Below, in pieces: positions 53,606 to 63,562 of a stretch of 64,000 bases of DNA; the first letter of the stretch is position 1; the number at the start of each line of letters is the position of its first letter. The translations under genes were made by a program, and so were the position numbers. Where the stretch lies: assembly GCA_963667575.2 (NCBI GenBank), contig CAXXHY010000001.1, positions 137,282-201,281 of the forward strand. Direction: 5' to 3'. This stretch comes from G963665495 sp963667575 (lineage in GTDB: Bacteria > Desulfobacterota > Desulfovibrionia > Desulfovibrionales > Desulfovibrionaceae). A model generated the notes under the pieces. That model saw only the letters and a list, made by a program, of their open reading frames with translations, did no database searches and was not told the origin of the DNA.

Positions 53606-55138
53606 TTAACGCTTTTTACGTTTTTTCCGTTTGGCGTCCTTTTTCTTTTTAGTGGCTTTGCTGCCGGTGGGCCTCGTACTCATGCCTTCCATTCCAGGCA
53701 TTCCGGGCATTCCACCCAGGCCGGGCATTCCAGGCATACCACCCATTCCAGGCATGCCGCCCATACCGGGCATACCAGGCATTCCCTTCATGCCGGGCAT
53801 CCCTTTGGGCATACGCATTTTTTTGCCTTTCTTGCCTTTGCCCCCGCCCATCATCTGCTGCATCATCATTCGCATGCCTTCGAAATTTTTGATGAGCTGA
53901 TTGACCTGCTGGAGGTCCGTCCCGCTACCACGGGCGATACGCTCCTTGCGGCTCTGATTGATAATCTGGGGCTGGCGGCGTTCCTGCATGGTCATGGAAT
54001 TGATAATGGCCTCAACTCGGGCCATTTCCTTTTCCGGCATCTCGATATCGCCCAGCTTCTTGCGCAGATCACCCATACCCGGTATCAGCTTGAGGAGCCC
54101 TTCCAAAGAGCCCAGTCGCTTGATCTTGCGCATCTGCGAACGAAAATCTTCAAAGTCGAATTCCGCCTTCTGCATCTTCCGCGTCAACGCCTCGGCTTCC
54201 TCGGCGTCAATGGCGGATTCGGCTTTTTCGATCAGGCTGAGCACATCGCCCATACCCAAAATGCGACCGGCAACGCGATCCGGGTGAAACACATCCAGTT
54301 CGGAGAGCTTTTCGCCCACACCAATGAACTTGATGGGTTTCTGGGTCACGGCCTTGATGGACAACGCCGCACCGCCGCGCGCGTCACCATCCATTTTGGT
54401 CAGCACAATGCCGCTCACGTCGAGCAGTTCATTGAACTTGTCCGCGACGTTCACGGCGTCCTGACCTGTCATGGCGTCAGCCACGAACAAAATTTCCTGC
54501 GGCTTCAATTCCGTCTTGATGGCTTTCAATTCTTCCATCAAGGGCTCGTCTATATGCAGACGGCCAGCCGTATCGAGCAGCAGCACATTGCAGCCCAACT
54601 CCAGGGCTTCTTTGCGCGCCTGCTTGGCAATGTCAACCGGGTTCATCTCCGTGGTGGAAGCGAACACGGGCACGTCCAGCTGCTTGGCCAGCGCATGCAA
54701 CTGCGCAATAGCCGCCGGGCGGTACACGTCGGCAGGGACGAGGTACGGTTTCATTTTCTGCTTGCGCAGATGCAGGGACAGCTTGGCAGCACTGGTGGTT
54801 TTACCAGATCCCTGCAGACCGACCATCATCACCACTGCGGGTTGCTCACCACGCAGGTCGAGCCCTTCCTGTTCGCCGCCAAGCAATTCCACGAGTTCGT
54901 CGTGGACAATCTTGACGACCTGCTGTCCGGGCGTGAGGCTTTTGAGGACATCCTGGCCCATGCATTTTTCACGAACCCGCTCGACAAAATCCTTGACGAC
55001 TTTGAAGTTGACGTCGGCTTCAAGCAAAGCTAAACGGACTTCACGTAACCCTTCCTGAATGTTTGATTCATCCAAGCGGCCGTGACCGCGCATCTTTTTG
55101 AAGACGTCATTAAGTCTGTCTGATAAACTGTCGAACAT
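53606..55138 (-). CDS. ffh: signal recognition particle protein Ffh
   Basis: A 510-residue GTPase that targets nascent membrane proteins. N domain at 1-85, G domain with MVGLQGSGKTTSAAKL, DTAGR, TKMDGDARGG and the M domain with GSGTDLQQVNQLIKNFEGMRMMMQQMM, which binds signal sequences and 4.5S RNA. After it comes an unusual tail of repeated Met-Pro-Gly-Met and Gly-Gly-Met-Pro units (about 45 residues), then a lysine/arginine end. Typical Ffh is about 450 residues. First gene of the operon. Confidence 0.96.
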   Translation of the reverse strand: MFDSLSDRLNDVFKKMRGHGRLDESNIQEGLREVRLALLEADVNFKVVKDFVERVREKCMGQDVLKSLTPGQQVVKIVHDELVELLGGEQEGLDLRGEQPAVVMMVGLQGSGKTTSAAKLSLHLRKQKMKPYLVPADVYRPAAIAQLHALAKQLDVPVFASTTEMNPVDIAKQARKEALELGCNVLLLDTAGRLHIDEPLMEELKAIKTELKPQEILFVADAMTGQDAVNVADKFNELLDVSGIVLTKMDGDARGGAALSIKAVTQKPIKFIGVGEKLSELDVFHPDRVAGRILGMGDVLSLIEKAESAIDAEEAEALTRKMQKAEFDFEDFRSQMRKIKRLGSLEGLLKLIPGMGDLRKKLGDIEMPEKEMARVEAIINSMTMQERRQPQIINQSRKERIARGSGTDLQQVNQLIKNFEGMRMMMQQMMGGGKGKKGKKMRMPKGMPGMKGMPGMPGMGGMPGMGGMPGMPGLGGMPGMPGMEGMSTRPTGSKATKKKKDAKRKKRKKR

Positions 55139-55169
55139 TCCTCTTTTCTCCCAAGCAGCAAAATTAGCT

Positions 55170-55198
55170 ATATTACTCGTTCATAAACAGATAGTCAA
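55170..55198 (-). promoter_or_regulatory. putative promoter of the ffh operon
   Basis: On the minus strand TTGACT (55198-55193), exactly 17 bases, TAATAT (55175-55170), about 32 bases upstream of the ATG. Confidence 0.65.
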
Positions 55199-55388
55199 GG
55201 CATGAACCGCGTCACGAATGCGCCGCCGCGCTTTCTCCTTGACCTCCTTCCTTGCCCTCTTTACCGTGCCGATGCAAGCTTTAAAACCATAACATCCGGC
55301 AAGAAATAACGGATTGACAGGTAAAACCGGCAGCTGTCAAAAATATCTGTTCCCGGACGGACGACCTCCACGTATCACCAGGATTCCG

Positions 55389-56453
55389 ATGAAAATTTTT
55401 TTCCTGACGTCTTCTTCAAATAAAAGCGGCGGTTCCCGCCAGGCTTTGTACCTTGCCCAGGGGCTTGCCGCCCGTGGCCACCAGCTCTGTTTTTTCGTGC
55501 CCCATGACGCGGAATTGCCGGAGCTTGCTCCGAATTTCCCCTGGCGGCCGCTGCCTGAAAAAAAAACGCTCTGGCGGCAGGCCGTCAAGGATTGCCTGCC
55601 GGACAAGGAACCCTGCGTATTGCATGCGTTTCACAACAAGGCCGTAAAAAAGGCCGCCTGGTGGGGGCTGTTCTGGCGGCAACGCGGCATGCTGGTGGCG
55701 GCCCAGCGCGGAGTCATCTACCGTCCCAACAATCCGCTGCCCTACTGGTCTCCCGGAATCGACTGTTTCATGGTCAACTCACGGGCCTGCGCGCGCGTTC
55801 TGCGCAGCGTGGGGTTGAGCCCCAAACGTTTGCACGTCGTTTACAACGGCATCCCACGGGAGCGCATCATCCCGCAGCAAAGTCCCGAACAAATGCGCGC
55901 ACAACTGAACCTGCCGGAACAGGGGCCGGTGTTCTGCTGCGTGGCCAATGACAGCGCCAACAAAGGCGCAGCCCATCTGCTCCAGGCATTCGCCGCAGCC
56001 GGACCGGACTGCGGCACCCTGCTGCTCATTGGTATTACGCCGGAAAAATTCGCTCCCCTCTGCGACGAACTCGGAATTGGCCCGCGCGTCCGTCTTCTCC
56101 CCCCGGTGGAGCATGTCGCGGATTACCTGCAACTGGCCGACATTTTCGTGTTGCCCTCGTTTTCCGAAAGCATGCCGAACACGCTGCAGGAAGCCCTGTG
56201 CATGGGGCTCGGCGTGGTGGCGCACAATGTTGGCGGAGTTGCGGACTGCGTGGATGGCAACGGCTTGCTCGTGGATCCCGCGGCACTTTCAGAACTGACC
56301 CAGGGGTTGCATACGGCGGCGTCTTCGGCCGGCCTGCGCGAAACATGGAAGCAGCGCAGTCTGGATCTGGCCCAGGATTTTTCCATGGAGCGCAAAACAG
56401 AACTGGTTGAATCCATCTATCTGGAACGAATGCGGCGTCGCGGACTGCTGTAA
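55389..56453 (+). CDS. glycosyltransferase family 4-like protein
   Basis: A 354-residue GT-B enzyme. The ATG at 55389 begins the usual N-terminus KIFFLTSSSNKSGGSRQALYLAQGLAARGH; the frame continues upstream to 55314 without a good site. The donor-binding half has NGIPRERI, FCCVANDSANKGAAHLLQAF, and DIFVLPSFSESMPNTLQEALCMG with the E-x7-E motif. It probably adds a sugar to an envelope glycan. Its stop abuts the stop of the convergent Csd4-like gene with no space, so the two transcripts overlap. Confidence 0.88.
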   Translation: MKIFFLTSSSNKSGGSRQALYLAQGLAARGHQLCFFVPHDAELPELAPNFPWRPLPEKKTLWRQAVKDCLPDKEPCVLHAFHNKAVKKAAWWGLFWRQRGMLVAAQRGVIYRPNNPLPYWSPGIDCFMVNSRACARVLRSVGLSPKRLHVVYNGIPRERIIPQQSPEQMRAQLNLPEQGPVFCCVANDSANKGAAHLLQAFAAAGPDCGTLLLIGITPEKFAPLCDELGIGPRVRLLPPVEHVADYLQLADIFVLPSFSESMPNTLQEALCMGLGVVAHNVGGVADCVDGNGLLVDPAALSELTQGLHTAASSAGLRETWKQRSLDLAQDFSMERKTELVESIYLERMRRRGLL

Positions 56454-57890
56454 TTATCTGGACAGACCGTCCCCGGAAACAGCGCCCGTCATTCCTTCAT
56501 CGGAGATGGGCATCAGGACACGGGGTTCCAGTTCGTTGGCCTGGCTCAGGTAGGTTTCCCGCGACGTGTAATACGGGGCGTATTCGTCCCGGAAATAGAC
56601 CAGAACCATTCCGGCGAACTTGTCCCCTTTGTAGACTTCGACGCGGTATACGCTGTTCTTGTTGTCCAGCGAATAGCCTGGCAGAAAATCCGCTTTTTCA
56701 ATGGTGACGTTGTCCTCTGACCCGCCGCCCTTTTTGGCAAAGCCTATCACATTGATACGACAGCCCTTTTGGGCATGCACCAGAAAGGAATCATCGGCTT
56801 CCACCAGGCTCCCCATCGACACCATGCGGGATTTCCCGTCGATATCCATGGCTACCTGCCCGACACTGAGGTCGTAGTCAAAAAACTGCGGCTGTAGTGT
56901 GGTCATGTGGTGGTTGCCGTAATAGACCTTGTATGCGGGCGGCGCCCCGATGACAGTGATCAGCGGATTGCTGGGAATGAACTCCACCGGGGTGTTTTTC
57001 TTCAGGGGAAAATAGCCCACTGTGGAACGAATATCCTCAAGGCTGAGCAGGATCCTTCTGTCATTGAAGGTCAGGGCGAGATTGCTGTCTATGGCCCGTT
57101 TCACGCCCTGGGCGCTGAGCTTGAAATCACGCTCGTATTCGATCCCCACGAGATCCATGAAACTTTCCACGGCCTGCAGGTGATAGTAGGAGCGTATCGG
57201 AGTGTTGAAATTTTTGCTGGCCTCAATGCCGAAGGCGGGCTTTCCGCTGTTGATGGCGAAATAGGTCAGACTTTTTTCCATTTCATGGTCGCCCAGGCGC
57301 GTATGCGTATTTTTCACATGATATTGATGGTCGCTGTCGATGAGATAGCGGTTGACATCCTGCACCACGTTATGGGCCATTTCAGTGAGATTGCCGAATC
57401 GTTTCACAGGAATGACATCCTGATCTACAATGACGCTCTGCCCCCAGCGGTTGGGGTTGTTCCACTTGTCCACATAACTCGGACGATAGTAACCGCTGCC
57501 GTCATGCAGATTCAAGATAATGTCGACTTCTTTGCTGGTGATGATGGATTTGATCCTGCGGATGACATCGTATTCGGGATCCGAGTGCTTCAATACGGAG
57601 AATTTTCTGTTCAGATCGCCATAAACCCCGCGACTGTTGCGTACGATGCTCATAAAATTCAGATTCGGAACAACCCAGATGCAACCTTTTGTAATCTTGT
57701 AATTGGAAACGAGTAATGAAGCTGCATTGAATCCGCCCGGCTCGTCGCCTTGAATCCCCCCGAACACAAGCATTGTCGTACCGGGCTTTCCGGAATCAAG
57801 CTTATGCAGTGTAAAATCGAGGTTTCCCCTCGCAAAAGCCGAAGTGGCTGTCACAAGCATACAAAGCAGTAAAGACAGAAGAATTCTCAT
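56454..57890 (-). CDS. csd4: Csd4/Pgp1-like peptidoglycan DL-carboxypeptidase (M99)
   Basis: A 478-residue periplasmic protein with a signal peptide (RILLSLLLCMLVTATSAFA). The M14-like zinc ligands are Gln47 and Glu50 in GGIQGDEPGG and His129 in ILNLHDGSGYY, matching the Gln-Glu-His set of Helicobacter pylori Csd4 (46, 49, 128), which trims tripeptides to dipeptides and makes the cell helical. C-terminal beta domains follow, as in Csd4. The inferred role is generating cell curvature. It has its own promoter. Confidence 0.88.
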   Translation of the reverse strand: MRILLSLLLCMLVTATSAFARGNLDFTLHKLDSGKPGTTMLVFGGIQGDEPGGFNAASLLVSNYKITKGCIWVVPNLNFMSIVRNSRGVYGDLNRKFSVLKHSDPEYDVIRRIKSIITSKEVDIILNLHDGSGYYRPSYVDKWNNPNRWGQSVIVDQDVIPVKRFGNLTEMAHNVVQDVNRYLIDSDHQYHVKNTHTRLGDHEMEKSLTYFAINSGKPAFGIEASKNFNTPIRSYYHLQAVESFMDLVGIEYERDFKLSAQGVKRAIDSNLALTFNDRRILLSLEDIRSTVGYFPLKKNTPVEFIPSNPLITVIGAPPAYKVYYGNHHMTTLQPQFFDYDLSVGQVAMDIDGKSRMVSMGSLVEADDSFLVHAQKGCRINVIGFAKKGGGSEDNVTIEKADFLPGYSLDNKNSVYRVEVYKGDKFAGMVLVYFRDEYAPYYTSRETYLSQANELEPRVLMPISDEGMTGAVSGDGLSR

Positions 57891-57954
57891 GCGATGAACA
57901 CCATGGGGTAAGGTATCACTCTGAAAGGGCCTTGAATATACGATCCTTCCAAAA

Positions 57955-57983
57955 TATATACTAGATTTTATCTAAAGAATCAA
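57955..57983 (-). promoter_or_regulatory. putative promoter of the csd4-like gene
   Basis: On the minus strand TTGATT (57983-57978), 17 bases, TATATA (57960-57955), about 65 bases upstream of the ATG. The spacer holds TAGATAAAATCTA, a 5-bp inverted repeat. Confidence 0.5.
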
Positions 57984-58087
57984 GACGCCAATGTTTCAGT
58001 CAAGGAGTACGTATCCTCTGCAGTTGCATTCGGATTTTCACGTCCAACTTTTTTGGCAGGCCACGGGAAAAAGGTCAACGATGTTTT

Positions 58088-59120
58088 TCAGACTTGGCAG
58101 GGAAAGTCACTAAACGGCAAGATGTCTCCCCAGGCCATGGAGACTTCCGACCCGGGGAGTATTACGCAAGACTTCATAGGTGGGTGCTCTGTTAAAAATG
58201 CCTTGTTGAACGTATCCACGGCAGAGCTGCCGTCCGCAGCTTTCACGCCTTTCAACCATTTTGGCGACAACATCCTTGTTGGCAGCAATCCATTCTTTGG
58301 CGACCTTCTGTTCCGGCTCCTTGTTCTTGCCGTAATCCATGATCCACTGGCTCTGCATGGGAGCGGTGATCACAAGCTGCCTTCAGAAATAGGTAGGCCT
58401 GCGGATGTCTGGTTTTGAAATCAGTACTTGGCAATGGTGTACACCTTGGAATCACTGGCGAACTTTTCCGTACCCGGAACACCTTTGAGATAATCCATTT
58501 CCAGCATCAGATTCATCCAGTGCGGTTTCCAGCAGCCCCAGGTAACCCACTTCTTCTCTTTCACCTTTTTGACCACTTCCTGCATCATGATCGGAGTGGT
58601 GGTGTTGATCTGTTCCCAATCGCCCAGCCCGGCCACATCGGAATCAATGATATTTTCCATTTCCTTCTGCATGCCCGAACCGACTTCAATATTATAAATT
58701 CTGTGCACGAACTTATCCGCATGGGCATCCAGGTCCGCAAAACTTTTGGACTCCGGCCGTCATAGGCGTATTTTGGGAACACACAGGCTGATAACGGCCG
58801 TGTCCAGGTTGGTCTGGACCACTTCGACCTTGCCTTGATCCTTCAAAGGATCGAGCATGGGATTCTGCTGCGGAATCCAGGCTCCCAAGGCCACGTCCAC
58901 TTCGTCGGAAGTCATGCCTTTGTATATGATGGGCGGTCCAATCTGCAGCTGTTTGGTAGGATAGCCTATGGACTCGAGAATCTGGCAGGCGATTTCCGAC
59001 TTGACGGTCACCCCCGGGCCACGGCGGTACGCCAAAGCGAATGGCTTCTGCGGAAAATACCGTTGAACTGAAACATAACAACACTGCCAGCAGGGTAAAA
59101 ATAGTCAACAACCTCTTCAT
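58088..59120 (-). pseudogene. ProX-type glycine betaine/choline-binding protein, about seven frameshifts
   Basis: Fragments in all three minus frames join to one protein of about 315 residues: signal peptide MKRLLTIFTLLAVLLCFSST, then IRFGVPPWPGVTVKSEI, PIIYKGMTSDEVDVALGAW, YNIEVGSGMQKEMENI, KWVTWGCWKPHWMN and QSQWIMDYGK. It belongs to the OpuAC/ProX family of quaternary-ammonium binding proteins. Removing one base at each of about seven places restores the frame; one is an extra C at 59,011-59,015. GGGAG precedes the ATG at 59120. The C-terminal end (58,088 or 58,110) depends on one more unresolved shift. No permease or ATPase gene is adjacent. Confidence 0.8.
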
Positions 59121-59126
59121 AAACAC

Positions 59127-59372
59127 TCCCAGGTTACAATTACAAAGCAGGATTTGCAGTGACTCCGAAAAATCCTGCGTACATTCAATGCGTTTCGGGA
59201 ACTACCGGCAAAAGCCTCACACGAAGTTGAAACATTGCCAATCCAGGGCCAACCGTGCAGTCTTCCTGAAGACTATATTGAGGCATACTTTATTTTGTGC
59301 ACTAACCATTTGCAGTTTTATTGTCAAATTACTAAATTTTTGAATATCAAACTATTATCACCGGACACAAAC
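59127..59372. other. intergenic region upstream of the ProX-like gene
   Basis: About 250 bases, AT-rich at its right end. It should contain the ProX-like gene promoter; none is clear enough to mark. Confidence 0.4.
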
Positions 59373-59405
59373 AAAAAAACGCCGTACAGTGAAACACCGT
59401 ACGGC
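59373..59405 (-). terminator. terminator of the ychF-like gene
   Basis: On the minus strand the stem GCCGTACGGTG/CACTGTACGGC with a three-base loop is followed by seven T. Confidence 0.85.
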
Positions 59406-59465
59406 GCGAAATCTTCAATGAATTGCCCAGGGGAAAAAAGCCCTGCGTCAGATAAAAATCAGAAA

Positions 59466-60484
59466 TCAAACATTGAAACGAAACTCAATGATATCGGCGT
59501 CTTTGACAATATACTCTTTGCCTTCCAAACGCTGTTGTGCCCAGTTCGCGGGCTTTTTTGAAATCACCGGCAGCAAGAAAATCTTCATAGCCCAGCACTT
59601 CGGCACGGATAAAGCCTTTCTGAAAATCCGAATGGATTACTCCGGCGGCTTCAGGGGCAGTGGAGCCGGCCCGCAGGGGCCAGGCGCGGACTTTCCTTGT
59701 CTCCGGCCGTAAAATAGGAGATCAGTCCGAGCAGTTCGTAGGTTCCGGGCAATGACCTTGTCCAGAGCGGATTCGGTGATGGCCCAGGTCTTCCAGAAAA
59801 GCGGGCCTTTTCTTCGGGGTCCTGCAGTTCGGCGAGTTCGCGTTTCCAGGCGCGCCGACACCGCGATATGGGCCTGGCCTTCCAGTCCATCCGGCGTTTC
59901 ATAGCCCTGATCTTCGCCTTCGGCACAGTTCCAGACGTACAATATGGGCTTGGCCGACAAAAAGCGGAATCCCCGCAAAATAGGCTCGTGAGCCAGTTCC
60001 GGATTGGCCCGTATGGGCTTTTCGGATTCAAGCTGGGCCATGGCGGCCTGCAAGGCAGCCTCTTCCTTGGGATCCACCAGATCCCTGGACTTGCGCTTAT
60101 CCAGGGCCAGACGTTCGAGCCTTTTTTCCACAACAGCCAGATCCGATACCAGCAGGTCGGTCTCGATGGCCTCCCATTGGGCCTTAGGATCATTCAATCC
60201 GGAAAAAGCATCCAGTACGGCCACAATGCAATCCACGGGGCGGACTTCATTCAGAACCCGGTCTCCGAGCCCCTGTCCCTTGCCCCCGCCACCGGGAATA
60301 TCCAGGTATTCGATTTCGCTGTAGGTCACCTTTTTGGGGTCAAACAGCGCGATCAACGGATCCAGGCGCGGATCACGCACCTTGACCATGGCACGGTTGC
60401 CTGCCGCGGCCGCGTCGGCCCGGCCAGAGAGGCGAACAAATCGCTTTTTCCACTGCCGGAAAAGCCGAATATGGCTGTCTTCAT
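59466..60484 (-). pseudogene. ychF: YchF/Obg-like GTPase, about eight frameshifts
   Basis: Reading across frames gives MKTAIFGFSGSGKSDLF (P-loop), RAMVKVRDPRLDPL, IEYLDIPGGGGKGQGLGD (G3), ILYVWNCAEGED (the NxxE variant of G4 that favours ATP in YchF), GLISYFTAGDKE, IHSDFQKGFIRAEVLGYEDF and a C-terminal TGS-type end YIVKDADIIEFRFNV. It starts at the ATG at 60484, not at 60494 as the longest single frame suggests, and stops at 59,466-59,468. Breaks lie near 60,412-60,425, 59,840, 59,800, 59,790, 59,750, 59,690 and 59,550; nearly all are mended by deleting one base. It is shorter than classic YchF (about 363). Confidence 0.82.
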
Positions 60485-60658
60485 AATCTCTCAACTCACT
60501 TCAATTGTATATTGTCATGCCTTTTCAAAAGCAAAGGCCAGCTATCTACCATTGCATACGGCCAGTCACAAGCAAAAAAGCGGCCCCGCAAAACGGACCG
60601 GACAACTCCCTGTCCGGCCATCAAAAACCAAGCCGGAACAATCAGAACCAGGTCAGAT

Positions 60659-61358
60659 TTATTTCTCTGTGCCTGCTTTAGCATTGTCTGTATTCAATTT
60701 TTCCAACAATTCCTTGGCTTCCGGATAATCGGGCTGCACCTGCAGCAACTTTTGCAAAGTTTCCCTGGCCTTGTCCGGCTGCTGGTCCTGCACGTACACC
60801 AGACTCAGGCGGTAATAGGCGTCGAGATATTTTTGGTCGGCCCCGATCGCGTCCTTGTAGGCCTGCTCGGCATCCGCAGTGCGCTTGGCGGATTCGTAGA
60901 CGATTCCCAGGCCGAATGGGCGTCGGCATTGTTCTTGTCCTTGTCCAGGGCCTTTTTGAAAATCTGCTCGGCCTTGTCCAGATCACCACGCTCACCATAC
61001 GCCCATTCCCAGATTGTAATAGAGCGTACCGTCCTCGTATCCAGATCCACGGCCTTCTGGTACAGCTCCATTTCCTTGTCCTTGTTGCCCCATCAATCCG
61101 TAGGTGTAGCCGAGGTGGTAGCAGATCATCCCGCTTTCGGGATTTTCCTTCATGGCCTTTTCATACAGCTCCACGGCTTTTTCGAGCTGGTTGTCACGGG
61201 CAGCCTGTTCGGCCGCTTCCGCCGTGGAAGAGGGACGTTTCGACCTTTCCGGCCTTGGGTGCGCAACCACCCAGGAAAGCAGCAAGACAAAGGCAAAGCA
61301 GTGCGCTTACGGCTCCGCGATAACCACGACCATTGCCGATACATAGATACGTCTTCAT
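60659..61358 (-). pseudogene. TPR lipoprotein, about five frameshifts
   Basis: The first fragment begins at the ATG at 61358 with a signal peptide and lipobox (LCLAAFLGGC). Joined fragments then give several TPR units: EAAEQAARDNQLEKAVELYEKAMKENPESGM, HLGYTYGLMG, LYYNLGM-AYGERGDLDKAEQIFKKALDKDKNNADAH, and a last unit ending YPEAKELLEKLN before a stop at 60,659. Breaks lie near 61,228, 61,095, 61,045, 61,005 and 60,915. It is probably an outer-membrane-anchored TPR scaffold; the specific role is unknown. Confidence 0.7.
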
Positions 61359-61474
61359 ACAATCGCCTTTTTTATGGGATAAGATGATCGTCACGGGCCA
61401 GCGCCCTCTTTTCACTTTGCCCAGTGTATAGTACATTCGTCAAATTGAAAAAATCAGCATATTCCGGTAATAAC

Positions 61475-61854
61475 ATGGACTGGATCGCACGAGAAGAACA
61501 ACTGCGGAACCTGGCTCTGGACATCCTCGGAGTCGAGCGCAAGCAATCTCCCGGCGGCAGCTTTTCCTGGCCATCCCAGGAAGCCATCCGCTACGGCTAT
61601 CATTGCCGGATGCTCAAGCACCATCCGGACCGCAATCCCGACGATCCGCGCGCCCAGGACATCGCAGCCCTGATCAACGAAGCATTTGGTCTGCTTTCGG
61701 GCAAAAGCGTTACACCGACCCTGCTGCTGGACGAAACACTGGTGCAACTCGTCCTGAAAAATCCCGTTGGTCCCCTGGACGACGTGCCACATATCGAGAG
61801 TGGCTATTGCAGCAATTCTGCAATGTAGAAGACAAATCAATCTGGACCTATTAA
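61475..61854 (+). pseudogene. DnaJ-domain protein with a late frameshift
   Basis: About 126 residues. The J domain has LDILGVE, YHCRMLKHHPDRNPDDPRAQDIAALINEAFGLLSG, including the HPD motif that stimulates DnaK ATPase. The frame breaks near 61,787: as written it ends CSNSAM at 61,828, but one added base continues into YREWLLQQFCNVEDKSIWTY and a stop at 61,854, the more family-like end. The start at 61475 is used instead of 61424. Short J-only proteins of this type are common in Desulfovibrio relatives (family knowledge). Confidence 0.7.
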
Positions 61855-61886
61855 AGCCGACAACCGAAGCAGCCGGAGGAATTTTC

Positions 61887-63550
61887 ATGGCCGTACATCC
61901 GCTCGCAGGCAAGCCCGTACCCGAGTCCCTGCTCCCCAATATTCCCAGACTCATGACCGCCTATTTCACCAACAAGCCGGACGTTTCCAATCCCGCCCAC
62001 AAGGTTTCCTTCGGGACCTCCGGGCACCGCGGCGTTTCGACAAAATCCGGTTTCAACGAGAATCATATCCTGGCCATTACCCAGGCGGTTTGCGAATACC
62101 GCAGCCAGAAAAATATCAAGGGCCCCCTGTATATCGGCATGGATACGCACGCCCTTTCGGAAGCGGCGCTGGCCACGGCCCTGGAAGTTCTGGCCGCCAA
62201 CCAGGTTACGACCATGGTTCAGGAAGGCCTGAGCTACACGCCCACTCCGTGATTTCACATGCCATCCTCTGCTACAATCGCGGCAAAGGCGACCTGCTGG
62301 ACACCTACCAGACTTCGGACCTGGCGGACGGCATTGTCATTACGCCCTCCCATAACCCTCCGGACAACGGCGGCTTCAAATACAACCCGCCCCACGGCGG
62401 CCCTGCCGGCACCGAAACCACCAGACAGATTCAGGATCGCGCCAACCAGCTCCTGGCCGACGGACTCAAGGAAGTGAAGCGTATTCCCTTCGAACGTGCG
62501 CTCAAGGCCGGGACCACCCATTTGTACGACTATGTCCGTCCTTATGTTTCAGACCTGAAAAATATCCTGGACATGGACGCCATCAAACAGGCCGGACTGA
62601 AAATCGGAGTTGATCCGCTCGGAGGGGCTGGTCTGTACTATTGGGAACCCCTGGCGGAGGCCTACGGACTGGATATCGAGGTGGTCAACAAACATCTGGA
62701 TCCGACCTTCCGCTTCATGCGCCTGGACAAGGACGGCGTGATCCGTATGGATTGTTCGTCGCCCTACGCCATGCAAGGGCTCATCGAACTGCGCGAGCGC
62801 TTTGACGTGGCCGTTGGCAATGACCCGGACTACGACCGCCACGGCATTGTGACCAAAGAAGGCCTGATGAATCCCAATCACTACCTGAGCGTGGCCATCT
62901 GGTATCTGTTCCAGAACCGCCCGGACTGGCCCCAGACCGCTGCCGTGGGCAAAACCCTGGTCAGCAGCGGCATGATCGACCGGGTGGCCGCCAGCCTGGG
63001 ACGCAAGCTGTGCGAGGTGCCCGTGGGATTCAAATGGTTTGTGAACGGGCTGCTGGACGGCTCCTACGGCTTTGGCGGAGAAGAGAGCGCGGGCGCATCC
63101 TTTTTGCGCAAGGACGGCACGGTCTGGACCACGGACAAGGACGGCATCATCATGGATCTGCTGGCCGCAGAAATTCTGGCCCGCACCGAAAAAAAGCCCG
63201 GCCGAGCACTACGCCGCTTTTACGGAAAAATTCGGCAATCCTGTCTACGTACGCAACCAGGCTCCGGTGAATGCCGCGCAAAAAAAACTTCTGGGATCGC
63301 TTTCACCTGAAATCGTCAGCGCGCAGAGTCTGGCTGGAGAACCATTCTGGAGAAACTGACCAAAGCCCCGGCCAACGGCGCTTCCATCGGCGGTCTGAAA
63401 GTCCGCAGCGAAAACGGCTGGTTCGCGGCGCGCCCCTCCGGCACCGAGGATATTTACAAAATCTACGCTGAGAGCTTCAAAGGCGCCGACCACCTGAAAC
63501 AAATCGAGCAGGAGGCCCAGGAAATCGTCAACCAGGCAATCAGCGCATAA
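61887..63550 (+). pseudogene. pgm: alpha-phosphoglucomutase, three frameshifts
   Basis: About 548 residues when frames are joined. GGAGGA precedes the ATG at 61887. Markers are FGTSGHRG (entry loop), the active-site phosphoserine loop TPSHNPPDNGGFKYN, the metal-binding loop GNDPDYDRHG, the sugar-binding GFGGEESAGASFLR and the phosphate-binding end RPSGTEDIYKIYAESF. Breaks lie near 62,249 (one base missing), the A run 63,189-63,195 (one extra) and near 63,345. It interconverts glucose-1-P and glucose-6-P, supplying sugar nucleotides for envelope glycans. Confidence 0.88.
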
Positions 63551-63562
63551 CCAGGGGAATCC

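Noticed and set aside
53690..53810. CRISPR-like repeats in the ffh 3' end
   Set aside because: The repetition follows codons of Met-Pro-Gly units within a coding frame, with no spacers.
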